A DNA stretch of 64,000 bases from Epiperipatus broadwayi (lineage: Eukaryota > Onychophora > Udeonychophora > Euonychophora > Peripatidae): assembly GCA_028023455.1 (NCBI GenBank), contig JAQFVV010000315.1:352501-416500 (forward strand). The letters are read 5' to 3'. A program made the translations under genes and the position numbers. The notes under the pieces are model-generated. The model was not told the origin of the DNA and made no database searches. It saw only the letters and a list, made by a program, of their open reading frames with translations. Position 1 is the stretch's first letter; each line of letters begins with the position of its first letter. Of this stretch, positions 24,650 to 39,358 are shown piece by piece.

Positions 24650-25569
24650 ATCAGTCATGGTTCTTCTTTTTATTAAATTGATAAGTAGCTCTACTTGTAT
24701 CCATAACACAATGTTTATGATGCTTCAGTAATACGATAGTCCTAAAAATACAAATTATAAATTTTAGTGCTTAATAATTATTGAAATTAGAATATATTAT
24801 TATAAATCTCTCATCTTTGTTCTGTTTACATATTGAAATTTTTTCAATACTTCAAACATTGTAATATCTTAAATAAGTTTCCTATACTTATATTCTTTAT
24901 TAGAAATTTTACTTTTATGTAAAAGTTTATTTAATAAACAGTTTTTTTCTTATAATAAAATATTATCTAACTCTATAATGATGAAGGAATAAATGACCGT
25001 TCTTTACTTAGAAAATTATTTTGTTTTGTAAAAAAAAAAAAAAAAAAAATGTGTCATTAATTTTATGCACTTATTTATAAAATCGTTCACCATGATCCTC
25101 AATATTTGAATATTCAATGCAATTTTTCCCCCACATTTTTTTTTCAATATTTAACATGTAGTCATTAATTTCACTTCATTTTATAGTTATATAAAATATA
25201 CTGTAATTCTATCATATATTTATCTTGGTTAACAATGACAATATTTTTTTTATATATTTTAAATTTATAAATATTATTCCTTAGTATAGTGCATTTTTCG
25301 TTTAAAAAAATGTCGTACATAGTTTTCTAATTATTCTTTTGTTTTACATATGATTGATATCTTTTTTTTTATTATTTTTAATGATGATTATATTATTTTA
25401 ATGATGATTTTACATGCATTAGACATAACATTATATACTTTATAGTTATTTGAATATGTTAAAAGGCATATTTATCATCTGGATAAAGGCATATTTATCA
25501 TCTGTGATAAAAGTGGAACATTGCGATCATGTCAAATAAACCCTGAAATCTGTATTCCGATTTCATTCA
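24650..25569. other. Intergenic DNA
   Basis: AT-rich, with an A-run at about 25029-25049 and a duplicated ~24-bp unit (GGCATATTTATCATCTG) at about 25466-25502. No gene is supported. Confidence 0.4.
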
Positions 25570-27470
25570 ATAATGTGTGTTTTTTTTTTTTTTTTGTGAT
25601 AATTTTAAATTCTCAGTTAGTATCCAGATTTCATTGTGGCAAGACCTTTAGTGCAATAAATTACATTTTTTAAACTATTTTTTACTTCATTTGTATTTGT
25701 AGTTTTGATTCAACAAATTTTACCTGCTACTGAAATGAATGGAGTTTATATTTTCAAGAAAACGTAAAATTGGAAGTCTTAATAAAATTGATGAGAGTCT
25801 TTTCAAAACCAAGATGGATGAATTCATCCTGAACATTATATATTTGTTGGCTTGTGCAGAGACATCAATGAGTGTTTTATCATGATAATTAATGATAGAA
25901 CAGTGGCAATTATTATGGAAGCAGTCAAATAAAATTTGGACGAGGGATGGATGATTTATTTCAACTGTTGCAAGGCCTATGAAGATGCTGAATTACGAAG
26001 TGCCAATTATGATCATTTTTGTGTGAACTACAAATACAATTACAACGTAAGTAAGTGTGAATTTTGGGAAAAAATAAAAAAGTTATTTTTAGTCTCCATT
26101 TTGGTAAAAAAAAATATCCACTTAAAAAAAGGTAGAACTGGCGAATTGATTGTTTCATCGCGTTGTGTTTTTTTTTTTGTGATAATTTTACACTCTCGGT
26201 TATTGTTCATATCTGACAAAATCTTTAGTGCTGCCAATTGCATTTATTTAACTATTTTTTACTTCATTTCTATTCATAGTTTTGATTCAATGATTTTTAC
26301 TTTCACAAATTCAATTACATGTTAAGTAAGTGTGCATTTTGGGAAAAATAAAAATTTTGCTTTTAGTCTCCATTTTGGGGAAATAGTTTCTCCACTTAAA
26401 ATAAAGTAGAGCTGAAAAAATAATTGTTTTATCATGACAATCCCTGTTATATATTATATGATAAGTATCATATGTCTATATTTTATGTTTTTTTTGATAA
26501 TATTTTACACTATTTTTGTAATTTAGTAATTGTTTTGTCTGTATTTAAAATAATATTTGGGAATTACATAGTTGGCTTGCCATATTTTATATATTTTTGT
26601 ATGACAAATCAATATTTTTACTGTTGTTAAAAATGTACTTTTTAAGATGGAATATTTTGTTGAAATTTGTATTTTTAGTATTATTAGAAATTAACATTTT
26701 CTGTCATATTTTTTGTGTCAAAGTCATATTTTTAGTATTATTAAAATGGACAATCATGTGTTAATTATAAATTTATTAAATGCACATTGATTACGTAAGT
26801 AATATTTACTGAGGCTATAACCTCAAGATATGCATGTAAAAATGTGATAGTAGGGACCTCTACAGGTGTTTAACCACAAGCTTATGCTATGTTTGTGGTT
26901 AAACACATGTAGAGGTTCCTACTATCGCATTTTTACATGCATATTCTCGAGGTTATAGCCTCAGTAAATCATGTGTTAAGTAAATGTCCATTTTGGGGGA
27001 GGGGGTAATTTAGTCTGCATTTTGGACCAAAATAGTTGATCCACTTTAAATAAAGTAGAACTGGAAAATTGATTGCTTAATCATGACAATTCGTGTTATA
27101 TAAGTACTGTATGTGTATATTTTATGGTGTTTTGAAAATATTTTAGACAATTTTTGTAATTTAGTGATTGTTTTGTCCAAATTTAAAGTAACTTTGGGAA
27201 TTGCATAATTGCCGTGCCATATGTTACATATTTTTGTATGGCAAATCAATATTTTACTTTTGTTAAAAATGCACTTCTTAAGATCAATTTTTTTGGTAAA
27301 ATTCATATTTAAGTATTGTTAGAAATTAATATTCTGCATTATATTTTTATATAATACAAAATAAGTATCATATGTGTATAATTTAGAGGGTTTTGGTAAT
27401 ACTTTTGGTAATACTTTAGAGTATTATTGTAATTAAATATTTGTTTTAGTATTATATCTGCAGTGCCTTT
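25570..27470. repeat. Degenerate tandem repeat, monomer ~440-600 bp
   Basis: Several blocks recur in the same order. One is T-run then TGTGATAATTTTA (25575-25600; 26162-26190). Another is AAGTAAGTGT..ATTTTGGG then TAGTCTCCATTTTGG (26048-26105; 26325-26380; 26977-27025). A third is TCATGACAATCC/TCG then GTTATAT (26432; 27081). A fourth is TTTTTGTATG.CAAATCAATATTTT (26592; 27230). Identity is partial. One copy is interrupted by the hairpin element at 26765-26966. The open frames within (for example 25936-26325) do not resemble a known protein. Confidence 0.65.
26752..26979. mobile_element. Hairpin element with 13-bp direct flanks (small form)
   Basis: Arms of ~77 bp at 26804-26879 and 26891-26968 are almost perfect inverted repeats (ATTTACTGAGGCTATAACCT outward end) with an ~11-bp loop. 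A ~40-bp single-copy stretch precedes the left arm. AATCATGTGTTAA occurs at 26752-26764 and again at 26967-26979. Other monomers of the host tandem repeat have this motif once, so the duplication looks insertion-generated. The element at 50453-50997 shares the arms and the single-copy stretch. No coding capacity. Confidence 0.8.
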
Positions 27471-30400
27471 TTACATATGTATACAGGCTGTTGATAACAT
27501 TGTAAATCTTGCAAAAATGTTATGTACATTTTGTCTACTTTGATGAATTTATCATTTTAAATTTGTAGAATATTTAAGTATCCACATTATTTTGGTCAGA
27601 CCAAAAGATTAGAAAGCTGTCAGCAGATTGATAGGAATATGAAATGGTGCTGCATGTCTAATACATGTTGCAGGTCTAATATGTAACTACCATTTATTAT
27701 TATAACATGAAGAATATTTGATAATATCAGAATGTTGTAAGGTGGCTAGATCAAAAGGCTAGTCATTATGTTCTCTTACTTGCTGATTATAAATACACAG
27801 AATCCATTTTCACAGGGGTACATATTTATTTGATTAAGAAAATGAAGTAGCTAAAGAAATGAGACATTTGAAATATTGGTAATAAAAATGCAAAGTACTT
27901 TGTTTTGAGATCTCTAAAGCAATCATTGATGTACCATCAACATTCTTTAACTCTTATAGCTGCTTATAGCATTATTTTCCTAGTTTTACATTTACTTTAA
28001 TTAAAGAAAGTAGTTAAAAAAAATCTGAAAAGAAGAAAAATATGCAAATGTCTACAACCAGTACAACTTCAAATAATCAAAATTATGCCTACTATGGTGC
28101 TGAGTGGTAGAAAGATTTGATGAGGGGGTTATTATAGACTGATTACTTTTGTTCTTAACGATTAGATCTACTTTTTTAGTTTATTAAATATTTATGAACA
28201 TTTTAATACAATATTTGTATAATAATTATTTAAAAATATAATGATACATTATAATAATTTGATTTTATTAGAAAATATTTTAATTTCACATATATAAATG
28301 AAGTCTCTCATACCACACTAGTACTATGATAGTTTGAATTGTTTTCTCTGTCCTTAAGATTTCTTTATTACTGTTAACCCTTGTGCTGACCTTTACAAGA
28401 GGACTTGCAGCCACTTCAGGTAGCTTGAGTTTCATTTTTTTTTAATGTTACAGTAATGATTTTGCATTTTTTCAAAGGTTAAAAAAGTTCCGTAAGATGC
28501 TGCCCTCTCTTGAATTATTTTACAAGTAAAAAATTATTAAAACTGATGTCAAATTATAACAAAAGAAGTAAGATGGACGTTCTTCCTTTTGATTGGCTGT
28601 AACCATCAAGTTCAAAGAAAGCCACTTGTCAAAACCACTCGTCAAAATAAAACCCTTTTCTTTCATTTGGAAAGTGATAAACGAATGTTTTTTAAAAGTA
28701 TTTTTTGCTGGATTTTTTGACATATTATAAATTATTTTGATAAAATATTCTAAAAATAAAATTATTTTAGAAAAATAGTTAAGACTTTAACAAAATTATT
28801 TACTTATCCATGCAACGTAAAATTGACCAAGAAATCACCAATGTCATCAAAGCTATTTGGTTGGTCTGTAATATTTGTTTTAAATTTGCTGCCATTATCG
28901 AATATGTTTAAATTATAAATGAAAATTTATTTTTGAAAAACTTTTGTTCATTTTCATAACCTGACATATTATTAATATACTTTTTACAAATGAATCTAAA
29001 GTGAATATAATATTAAAAGATGAATATATTTTGACAGTTGAGTTTGTGACTTGTCTGATTAAAAGTTTACACTTTTACTTCACTTTGCCAATAAAATACT
29101 AGTAGATACAAAGGTTAATACTAAACTATTGTTATTTATCAGAATATAATAATTTGACTTCATTTGATAAATATCTTTATTTATAAATGAAATAAATTCT
29201 AAAAAAATCATATTTGATTTATGAAAATATTGAAAAAAATACATTAATCAAAATAATAAATGGTTCTCATCATGATTACTCAGGATCAGAAGTTTTATTT
29301 CAGAAAATATTTTTTTATTTGTCATTTATTTTTAAAATATAAAGAAATAAATATCAATAGTTGATAAATATTTTAAATTATGCATTAAAAGTTAAAATTT
29401 TTCTATTAATTTTTACAATATTGTAATATATTTTAATAGAATTTTGGGGATGATGTTTTAGTAAACTGCTTTCACCACAATATGAATTAACATTGCATTG
29501 AAAAATATAAATCTATTTTTAAAAATAAAATACTCATGTACAAAAGTAGAGTAATAATTTGTATTCTTGATTTTGGATATATATTACACAATTATTGTGC
29601 TAAAATAATTATGAATCTAGCATAAACATTAAAAATATTTTCTTGAAGTCATATCACAAAGTCTTACACTTCCATGGAATAATATAAGTTCACCAAGTAT
29701 AGTTCCAAAGTCTTTCAACTTCAATTATTCCTATATCTAGAATTTTGGTGAATTAAAATATTACAATTAAATATATATAATTTTAGGAATAATTTAAAAA
29801 ATAAAAGTCAGTAATTGCTCTCAATAAGTGGCAAATTGAATTTCATGATGTCTCATATAAAATACATCATCAGAAAGTTAACAAAGTTAAAAATTTTATT
29901 CATAATTGTATACAGAAAACTACATCCAAAGATTGTTAACACCTTTTAAAAAAACTTTTTAATATAGCATTTTGCAATTTGTAAAATTTTGAAAAATATG
30001 AATATAATTTTCAATTTTAGAACATAATTAGATACATTGATTTATGGTTTCACATTTATTAATTCACATTTTAAAGATAAAGTTAATACAACAAATATTT
30101 TTTTTCACCAGCCAAATTGATTTGTTTTCATTATATATTATTTTTTTTCTATATTTGCAAAATTAGAATATATTTAGGATATGAGTGTCAGTTATTATTT
30201 TATATTTCTAAAAACTTAAATCCAATTTATTAAATTCTAATACAAAATAAATGTTTGGCATTGAAAGCAAATGTTGAATGATTAGAAAAGTTGCTAGAGA
30301 GAAAAATGGAAAAATTATTTCTCAGTAGACAGATTTTAAAATGTTGGATGAGTTCAAATACTGCATTCATAAATTTACACACATCTTATTTTACCTTGTA

Positions 30401-31439
30401 ATAAATATTTTTAAATAATAATAATGATTATGATAATGATAAGATTTATTATTGATTATTTTCAGTTGAAATATACAGGTGCAAGCAGAATACAATTAAG
30501 GTCACAATTAAAAACGATCTTGACCCTTTGTAAAATAAATAGTTTCTACAGAGAGTGAAAACTAATATCATAACATGGAAAAGTAAAGTGTTTAAATGAT
30601 TATATTGAGATAAATGTAGAATATTAGTTTTGTTTTGGCATTATTGTAATGATTTACATATAAAATTTATTGTAGTTTCAGTTTTTCTTGTTCTGTTCTT
30701 TCTCTTTTAAAAATTATTTATGGAATTAAACACGTTCTATATTTAAAAGTGGTTGGGAGATGAAGTATTGTCAAATTACTGCTAATGTAAATATAGTTTT
30801 GCTTTACTCAAAAATTATCCATTAATAAAAAATTCTGCTGTTTGAACAAATAAAATAAATTATAATTTTATAAGTAGTACTTTTCCAATGTTAGAATTAA
30901 TTTTATAATCATAATTAAAGCCCATAAATATCAAAATTAAATCTAATCATCAAATTAAATAATTTCGTAGCAAATTAAAAATTACCTCAATCCTCTTCTT
31001 GAGTGTATCATTTTTACAAAATATATAAACCCTGTTTGTTATTTTTTTATCTTACAGGCATTAATACTTTTTAGATATGATACCATCCAGAAATTAATAT
31101 CAAAACTTTTAATATTAGAAACTAATTAAATAAATAAAATTGTTTAAAAATGGTTTGAATTATTTAAATATACACAAACTAAGATAATGTAATAAATTAG
31201 GTTTAATAAATTCCTTTACACTATATTGATATGGTTAAATAAATTTTCAGAGCATATACATTTATACAAATGCATCTCTTAAGTAGCATGTTGTGAATAC
31301 AATTAAATCTATTCATGGGTTTACTAAAAAAATAATCATGACTGGCTTTATGACAATAATTATATTTTATTGATTTAATTAAAAAGAAACGTGACATTCT
31401 CTGTTTGGAAAAATAATAACTGTGAAAATTCATAATAAA
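27471..31439. other. Long AT-rich stretch without recognised features
   Basis: I find no gene, RNA or element I can support in this 4-kb stretch. Short open frames (for example 28520-28723 minus) are not recognisable. A small inverted repeat (CATGATGTCTC..ACATCATC) lies at about 29844-29876. Confidence 0.4.
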
Positions 31440-32411
<972 letters not shown>

Positions 32412-33301
32412 ATCGTTGTTGTGGCTGTTGTTTTATATATATATATATATAAAGAGAGTGAAAGAAAAAGAAAGAGATGGAGAAAATAATGAAAAGAATA
32501 AATAAATAAAATAATACAAGTACTTTAAATAATAGTGATGTGGGATTTATTGTAAAGTATAACAATTTAAAACTAAATACATACTGCAATAATGATAATA
32601 TAAATGTCCTTAAAAATATTAAGTAAATAAAATATATATGAAATTGTAACTAAATATTAAATTGAAAATATTTCAGTTGCAATTTTATGGGTTTATATTT
32701 TTGCTTTTCAACAAATTTAGTTAGATGTTTTATATTGAATATATTATATCAATGCAAACAGCAACATTTATAAAATAATATATATATATATAACAATAAA
32801 ACTTTTTCGATCATAAAAATGAGTCTAATTTTTAAAGCTTTTATAGTAATCATACTAGTAATTAACATACAAATACAATTATGCGTCAGGAGGTTGGAAA
32901 GGGATTTTACAAATCAAAAAGCTTTCTAATAATTTCAAAATGCAGCCGTTATATTTATATAGTAGCAGTGAGTTTATTGGATATTCTATAGCATGTACTT
33001 TTCAGTGGATGTTTAATTGAATTTAAAATGTCATACTTCTGCATTGTTCTTTTATTTATGAATTTAAAATCAATATAGTTTACGTTGTATTTATATTATA
33101 AATGCAAGTCGTTCTTGTATGATATATATCAGTATTTCTATGTATATAAGTCTATCTTTATTGTGCACATATCCATTAGGTCATTTTGCACATACTCATT
33201 ATTTGAATCCTTACTTTTCTAGTTTTGAGTGACCATATAGTTATTGCTCAATCAACTAACATTTCTCTAACCACCTGATCTGCAGCTTTGCATTTTATAT
33301 T

Positions 33302-33349
33302 GCCATGGTGTGTATATATATATATATATATACACACCATACACAATAT

Positions 33350-33394
<45 letters not shown>
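33302..33394. repeat. Palindromic (TA)n block
   Basis: ATGGTGTGTA, (TA)n, TACACACCAT forms a perfect palindrome at about 33304-33341. A second (TA)n tract follows at 33354-33394. Such palindromes are prone to cruciform formation. The flanks are unremarkable AT-rich DNA. Confidence 0.85.
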
Positions 33395-33399
<5 letters not shown>

Positions 33400-33750
33400 C
33401 CTTTGTTTATATTTTTAATTCGAATTTGCATATATTTGTTTGGCTGCATAATAAAATGATTTCTTTCTTCTTTATAATTTAAACCTGAGTGAACTTTTGG
33501 TGAAGTTCAGCAGCTTTTAGGTAAAAAGAAGAAAAAAGGTTCATTAGGCAGATGGACAAACATATGAAAATTTGAATATATAGAACAAATTTTATATATT
33601 GCTGTTTTCATGGAAATAAAGAACTCATGACTTGATGCTTTTTCTCAATTATATATGCTTCAATCATTTTAATATTTTTTATAAAAAAATTATAAATAAA
33701 ATAATAATAAAAATATATAAAATGTACTACTACTTGATATGATAAATTCT

Positions 33751-34501
33751 AGTTAGAATCATCAAATCTTGTTGAGATGTATAGCCTAGTATAATGCTAG
33801 CTTTTGTAAATGCAGGTAGTTTTCAGACAAAAAATCTCTATTTGGGATGCTCATAACCTGCTATTTCCCATACAAAACTCTACGATTCCTTACCTCAGTG
33901 GTAACAATTAGGTGGTCACCAGGTTTTTCAGGCATCTCAAGCTGGAGCCAAGGTTCCTGGACTTTCTAGTGAAAATCAACCTGAATTCACTCCAGACGAG
34001 TATAGATCATATGTGTCACAATTGCCATAGAACCTGTGAAACCTTTGATCACATGATAAAGGATTGTCCAGCATATGACAAAATCAGAACTTTCATTACT
34101 CACTACTGCCCCATTTCCCTGAACAAAATCCTAAATATCAAGAGCTGCTTCCTGTCCAGGGATTATGTTACTACTTGACTCTTGACCTTTATCACTTATG
34201 CCATCTGAATGGCCAGATGTCACAACAAGTTTACCATTCCTCATCCCAAGCCTGAAGACACATTCATTTCCAAGCTGAAGCAATTTCACCATAAGGACAG
34301 AATCATCTCAAACAGATTCTTATTTGACAACATGTGGAGCCTGATTAAACTGGACTAAACAACACCAGTGACTACATCAGAACATCTGGTTGCCTGAGTA
34401 ACATGGATAACTATTATTTTTGATTTAAAATTGTATCATTATTACATATGGTTTTTCAATAAAGTTATTTATAAATAAAAAGATATATGAGTTAGAATTA
34501 T
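33751..34501 (+). mobile_element. 5'-truncated LINE related to the 9-15 kb element
   Basis: The insertion is 0.7 kb, bracketed by AGTTAGAATCAT (33751-33762) and AGTTAGAATTAT (34490-34501). This is a likely target-site duplication with one mismatch. It contains only the ORF2 C-terminus and 3' UTR, ending in AATAAAGTTATTTATAAATAAAAA. Severe 5' truncation is typical of target-primed reverse transcription. Confidence 0.75.
33810..34357 (+). pseudogene. LINE ORF2 C-terminus with C2HC finger
   Basis: FRQKISIWDAHNLLFPIQNS matches the FEGKITYWQAYNLIFQNQ segment of the LINE at 14.5 kb. After a stop, 33912-34178 encodes FLDFLVKINLNSL and the finger CHNCHRTCETFDHMIKDC (CX2CX8HX4C). Homology continues past the stop at 34176-34178 to a final LIKLD stop near 34357. 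It is related to, but clearly diverged from, the 9-15 kb LINE, so it is a sister subfamily. Confidence 0.8.
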
Positions 34502-36228
34502 TAGGTGATAATGTAATGAAATCCAGGAGCCTAGATATTGGAAAAGAATTGTATTAATGCTTGAATCTTTTTGAAAATCTACTTCTTTTCCATCTAAAAG
34601 TTTAGTGCTGATTTTTCATTATGAAATCAAAAAAGCAGAGATAAAAACATAAATTATATTATTTAAATAAAATTCACAAAAAAAACCTCAATTTTTGTCA
34701 TAGAAAAACATGATATGTATCTTTCAAAAGAGAAAAAAGTGAAAAGAATGTTGTAACTCATACTTGCTAATTCAAATGAAAAACAAAAATATATAAACAT
34801 TAAAATGAGTGATAATTGTTTAAGATGGCTAACAAAGGAATTAATTGTAGAATTTGTGGACTTGAAATATTTTCAGTTAGTTTTAAATATTGCTTCTGCA
34901 AATTCCATGATGAATTAATTAGCAAGATAAGTCAAAAGCTTTTTTTGAAAATGATTCCCAAGCTAAAACATTGATTCCTTTCTCTAGATTGACGATAAAG
35001 ATTGGGTTAATACATTTTTTTCACCTAGGCATGCTTATGTTGATGGTATTCCATTGATGTAAAATGGAAAAATACAGCAAGGAAAGCAAAAAAAACGCAG
35101 AAACTTGGCATATGTACTTATGAATCTTCAACAGGTGAAAGTAACGTTAATAAGATTGAAATTTTGCTAATCTATTTTAAAGCACAGATAGAGCAAGAAA
35201 TCTGTTTTATATAGATATATTGAATTTTAACAAGTCATGCCTTCTCAAAATGGTTATTATTATCTATTAAATCAATTTTAATATTGTATTGTTGACATTG
35301 ATTAACACATAGATGATTTCAGCATTAATACTTTTAAATGAATATAAATAAAAAAATAATATACAAATTACAAACCATACCCACTTATATCTCGAGGTAA
35401 TTCTGTTATTAATACTGTTTAGAGCATATTTTATTATAATTACTTTAACAATTTTTTTGCTCATTATTACTGTTGCCTTCTCAATAATCTTACATAAAAG
35501 ACTAACTCTAAAAGTGTCAGAAATGATTATTATAATATTAAGAATAATATTAATTAAAATTAAAAATTGGAATGATTTATATAAACGTGACTAGAAAATG
35601 ACTTAAGTGTATTAAATACTTGAACATACTTTATAAATATATTAATTTCTTTAATCTTTTTTAATCATAACTAATGATAAGAATTAAACGATTAAATCCT
35701 AACAACTTTCTTCGCCTAACAAAAAAAAAAATATCACCACTGCTAACAATTTTTCAATAAGAAAAAGATAAGATAAAGTAATATGGTTATAAAGTACTTC
35801 AAGGTTTTTTTTTTAAATTATGTTTATTATCAGAAAATAAACATCTTCTGACCTTTAAGTACATTTGTATTTAAATGTTCAAGTATTTGATACACGCAAT
35901 TTATTTTCTTTTAAAACGTTCTAATTTTTCTATTTCGTTGATGATATTCTTATTCCTCTTATTATTATTTTTTGACATTTTACAAGTTTGTCTTTTATGT
36001 AAGATTATTGTGAAGCCAACAGTAATAATATATATATATTAAAATATGTTATTAACAATATTTATAACGGGGTTAACTAAAAATATAAGTTGTTTGTAAT
36101 TTATATATATAATCATTTAAAAATATTTCAGTTAAAATCATCTATATTATTGTGTTACTAATATCAACAGTACAGCATAAAATAGATGTAGCAGATTATA
36201 AAAATTCGGGAATGTGATTCATGAAAAT
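34502..36228. other. Intergenic DNA
   Basis: AT-rich with no gene or element recognised. Small (TA)n occur at 36028-36040. Confidence 0.4.
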
Positions 36229-36527
<299 letters not shown>

Positions 36528-36530
<3 letters not shown>

Positions 36531-37090
36531 ATTACAAGCATAAAGCTAAACTAGTCAATATATAATTAAAATTACCCCAAATCCAAAATTCAACTAGACC
36601 AGCATAAAATAATATTAAAACACAACTAAAGGTTTCACTGCTACAAGCAGACTTCTCAAGTGTAAAGAACTATAAAACTATACACTATATATAATATTAA
36701 CCATTACCCACAAATCCATTTACTTCCCACCCACCTTTAATATTAAAAGAACTCTTAAATAAGTTAATTGCTTCAGAATAATAAATTGTCAATAATAAAG
36801 ATTTTTTAATTCTTCTTTGGATTTCATTTATCTCAAAGAAGACAGCCTTAGCTTCATCAAAATTAATAGTGTGGCCTGTATCTTTTTCATGGACATACAA
36901 AGCAGAACTAAGATATCTATTTTTAACTCTAATTTTATGAACCTTTATCTTTTCATTTAAACTCAAACTACTCTGACATATGTAGACCTTCTTATGAATA
37001 AACAAAAGATAAAATATACTACACAGGAATAGTCTTTCTATCAAAAATTTCTTTTGTATTATTTAATAAATTATTCAATGTAACAACCCA
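36528..37090 (-). mobile_element. PLE family A, second locus, inverted left copy
   Basis: On the minus strand, this is the family A endonuclease region plus its complete tail ending at (TA)n. Homology stops at about 37090 inside the linker (GVTLNNLLN region). There it is joined head-to-head to the plus-strand copy that begins in the RT. The arrangement repeats that of the 3.6-5.9 kb locus, with a different breakpoint. Confidence 0.88.
36697..37044 (-). pseudogene. PLE family A GIY-YIG endonuclease with altered YIG motif
   Basis: The frame of 115 codons reads FIHKKVYICQSSLSLNEKIK, so the Gly of YIG is Cys. The GIY half is lost to a frameshift upstream. The C-terminal part (INFDEAKAVFFEINEIQRRI to WEVNGFVGNG) is preserved. 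The nuclease would not be functional. Confidence 0.82.
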
Positions 37091-38094
37091 TTTCCAATTA
37101 TATGGAAGAGGAAATTATTATTAAAAAAGAATTGTTTATATGTAAAGTTATTTGTTAGATATGTTGATGATTGTTTATTTGTAATTGAGAATGATAAATT
37201 GAAGGAATTTGTAAATGAGTTTAATTCTTTTGATCCTTCTATAAAATTTTTGGTAAGTTAAAATTTTTAGATCTTTTGGTGATTAGAAATGTAGAAACTA
37301 ATTCTTTACTATGCAGTCATTTAGTTAAAAGTAGAGAAGTAAGATCTATAATTAAACCTGATAGCTATCAGTCTGTATCTCATTAAGTAGCTTTTTTAAG
37401 GAATTATTGTCATAGGAAATAATAAATTAAATAATTCTAGTAGGATAGCTTTGTTTCAGAAATGTAAATTTTATAAAGATTACCTGAGGATTGGTTACTC
37501 TGATAAATTTGTTAAAAATATTTTATTTAATAGTAATATTTGTAAGGATGTAGAGGATAAAGAAAAATATGATTTTATTTCTTTGCCATTTAAATTGACT
37601 TTTTATAAAATTGTATGTAGAAATAGTAAATTGTTTGGAAATAAGAAAATTGCTTGGAAAAGGGTTGTTACATTAAATAATTTATTAAATATTACAAAAG
37701 AAATTTTTGACAGAAATACTATTTCTGGTGTAGTATATTTTATCCCTTGTTTATTGTAAGAATGTTTACATAGGTCAGAGTAGTTTGAGTTTAAATAAAA
37801 GGATAAAGGTTCATAAAAGTAGAGTTAAAAATAGATATCTTAGTTCTGCTTTGTATGTCCATGAAAAAGATACAGGCCCCACTATTAATTTTGATGAAAC
37901 TAAGGTTATCATCTTTGAGAGAAATGAAATCAAAAGAAGAATTAAAGAATCTTTGTTATTGAAAATTTATTATTCTGAAGGAATTAACTTATTTAAGAGT
38001 TCATTTAATATTAAGGGTGGATGGGAAGTGAATGGATTTGTGGGTAATGTTCTTTACACTTGAGAAGTCTGCTTGTAGCAGTGAAACCTTTGGT
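37091..38094 (+). mobile_element. PLE family A, second locus, right copy
   Basis: This copy begins in the RT upstream of motif C (YMEEEIIIKK) and continues through linker and endonuclease. It keeps only ~50 bp of the tail. Homology to the other family A tails ends at 38094, just after the GAAACCTTTGGT of the hammerhead-like motif, within one base of the predicted cleavage point. A non-homologous 133-bp stretch and a (TA)n tract follow. Confidence 0.85.
37093..38063 (+). pseudogene. PLE family A RT C-terminus, linker and endonuclease, frameshifted
   Basis: LFVRYVDDCLFVIENDKLKE (motif C, at about 37150-37205) is followed by a short deletion compared with the first locus, then SREVRSIIKPDSYQSVSH. 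Open frames are 37451-37759 (FQKCKFYKDYLRIGYSDKFV to SGVVYFIPCLL) and 37785-38063 (MSLNKRIKVHKSRVKNR to WEVNGFVGN). A frameshift at about 37760 separates the GIY and YIG halves. Confidence 0.85.
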
Positions 38095-38336
<242 letters not shown>

Positions 38337-38777
38337 AACAGGACTGTTGCTTTATCCATGCATTAAAGGACACTAGCAAAATTACAGGCCTTATTAACTT
38401 TACTTTCACCAGTTAAAGAGAAAAATTTCCAGTTGTATTTTATATGTCTGCTAAGACATATTAGTAGATAAGCCATCTATCTAAAGTTTATTCATTGTCT
38501 TTGATACACTTTTCCATTTTACATCAGTAGAACATCATTGGCATATGCATTCATAGTTGAAGAAAAATCATATTACAACTATCTTCAATCCAGAGAAAAG
38601 AATCAACATTTTGGTTTGAGAAGCATTTCTTTTTTAAAAATTTTTGACTAGTCTTACTAATTTATTCTGTCATTTACAAAAAGCAATATTTAAAACAAAC
38701 ACACCCACACATTCCATAGCCATAAACTTTGATAACCAAATCACTATGATGGTCAAATATACAATATAATTTATTTG

Positions 38778-39358
38778 TCCATAATGTTTTCACAAACACA
38801 CAAATAAATGATCAATCAAACAAGATTGAAAAAAAAACAACTATTAATAAATATATTTGAATATTTATCAAACCGGCTTTCATCTCCATTGAGACCTTCT
38901 CAAGATATTATAGTACATGATTCACACAGCAAATTAACAATATTCTCTCCATCTACTGGACACTATTAACATTACATTTCTTTTTAACATGCATCCATAT
39001 ATTTTAAATAAATAAATAAATTTAACATAGTATACATCTACAAAAATGTTTACAATATTTCTCCAAAAAATAATAATTAAATATATATTTTACATCTCTT
39101 AAAATAAATAAATAAATAAATAATTAAATAAATAAATAAATAAATTGATATTTACATATTTGCAACCATTTCCTACACTTTCTAATTGTTTAATAAAGCC
39201 CATTTCCCACCAAAATTAGCTGGACCTTTACTATATTTACACATTTGTCCAAATTTTCTTGAATATATAATGTTTCATAATATATTCCCTTATGGTAATT
39301 CTTCACATACTTTATTACACTTATATTTTCCTTACACTTCATTTTATCATCTGTGTTA
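38778..39358 (-). mobile_element. PLE family D, inverted left copy (3' end only)
   Basis: The minus strand reads the last ~60 codons of the endonuclease (KMKCKENISVIKYVKNYHKG) and a long 3' UTR. It matches 40155-40735 of the plus-strand copy. Homology switches strand at about 39358, again head-to-head. A degenerate (AAAT)n run at 39103-39146 lies in the 3' UTR of this copy. Unlike the other families, no (TA)n tract adjoins the outer end. Confidence 0.85.
38862..38912 (-). ncRNA. Hammerhead-like motif in PLE family D tail
   Basis: On the minus strand: TATC (stem I), TTGAGAA (antisense of 38897-38903), hairpin TCTC-AATG-GAGA, T, GAAA (38881-38878), GCC/GGTT (stem III without loop), T, and GATA, which pairs with TATC. 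Predicted cleavage lies between 38870 and 38869. The core has U3 and A8 like family A, although the hairpin sequences differ. The plus-strand copy (about 40592-40635) keeps the core with mismatches in stem III. Confidence 0.45.

Noticed and set aside
26424-26630. 68-codon open frame with a hydrophobic sequence
   Set aside because: It lies inside the degenerate tandem repeat and its paralogous monomer (27046-27306) is not open in the same frame.
29843-29880. Minus-strand CTGATGA near 29868 followed by GAAA
   Set aside because: The CTGATGA lies inside the only plausible stem (ATGATGT/ACATCAT), so a hammerhead cannot form in the required order.
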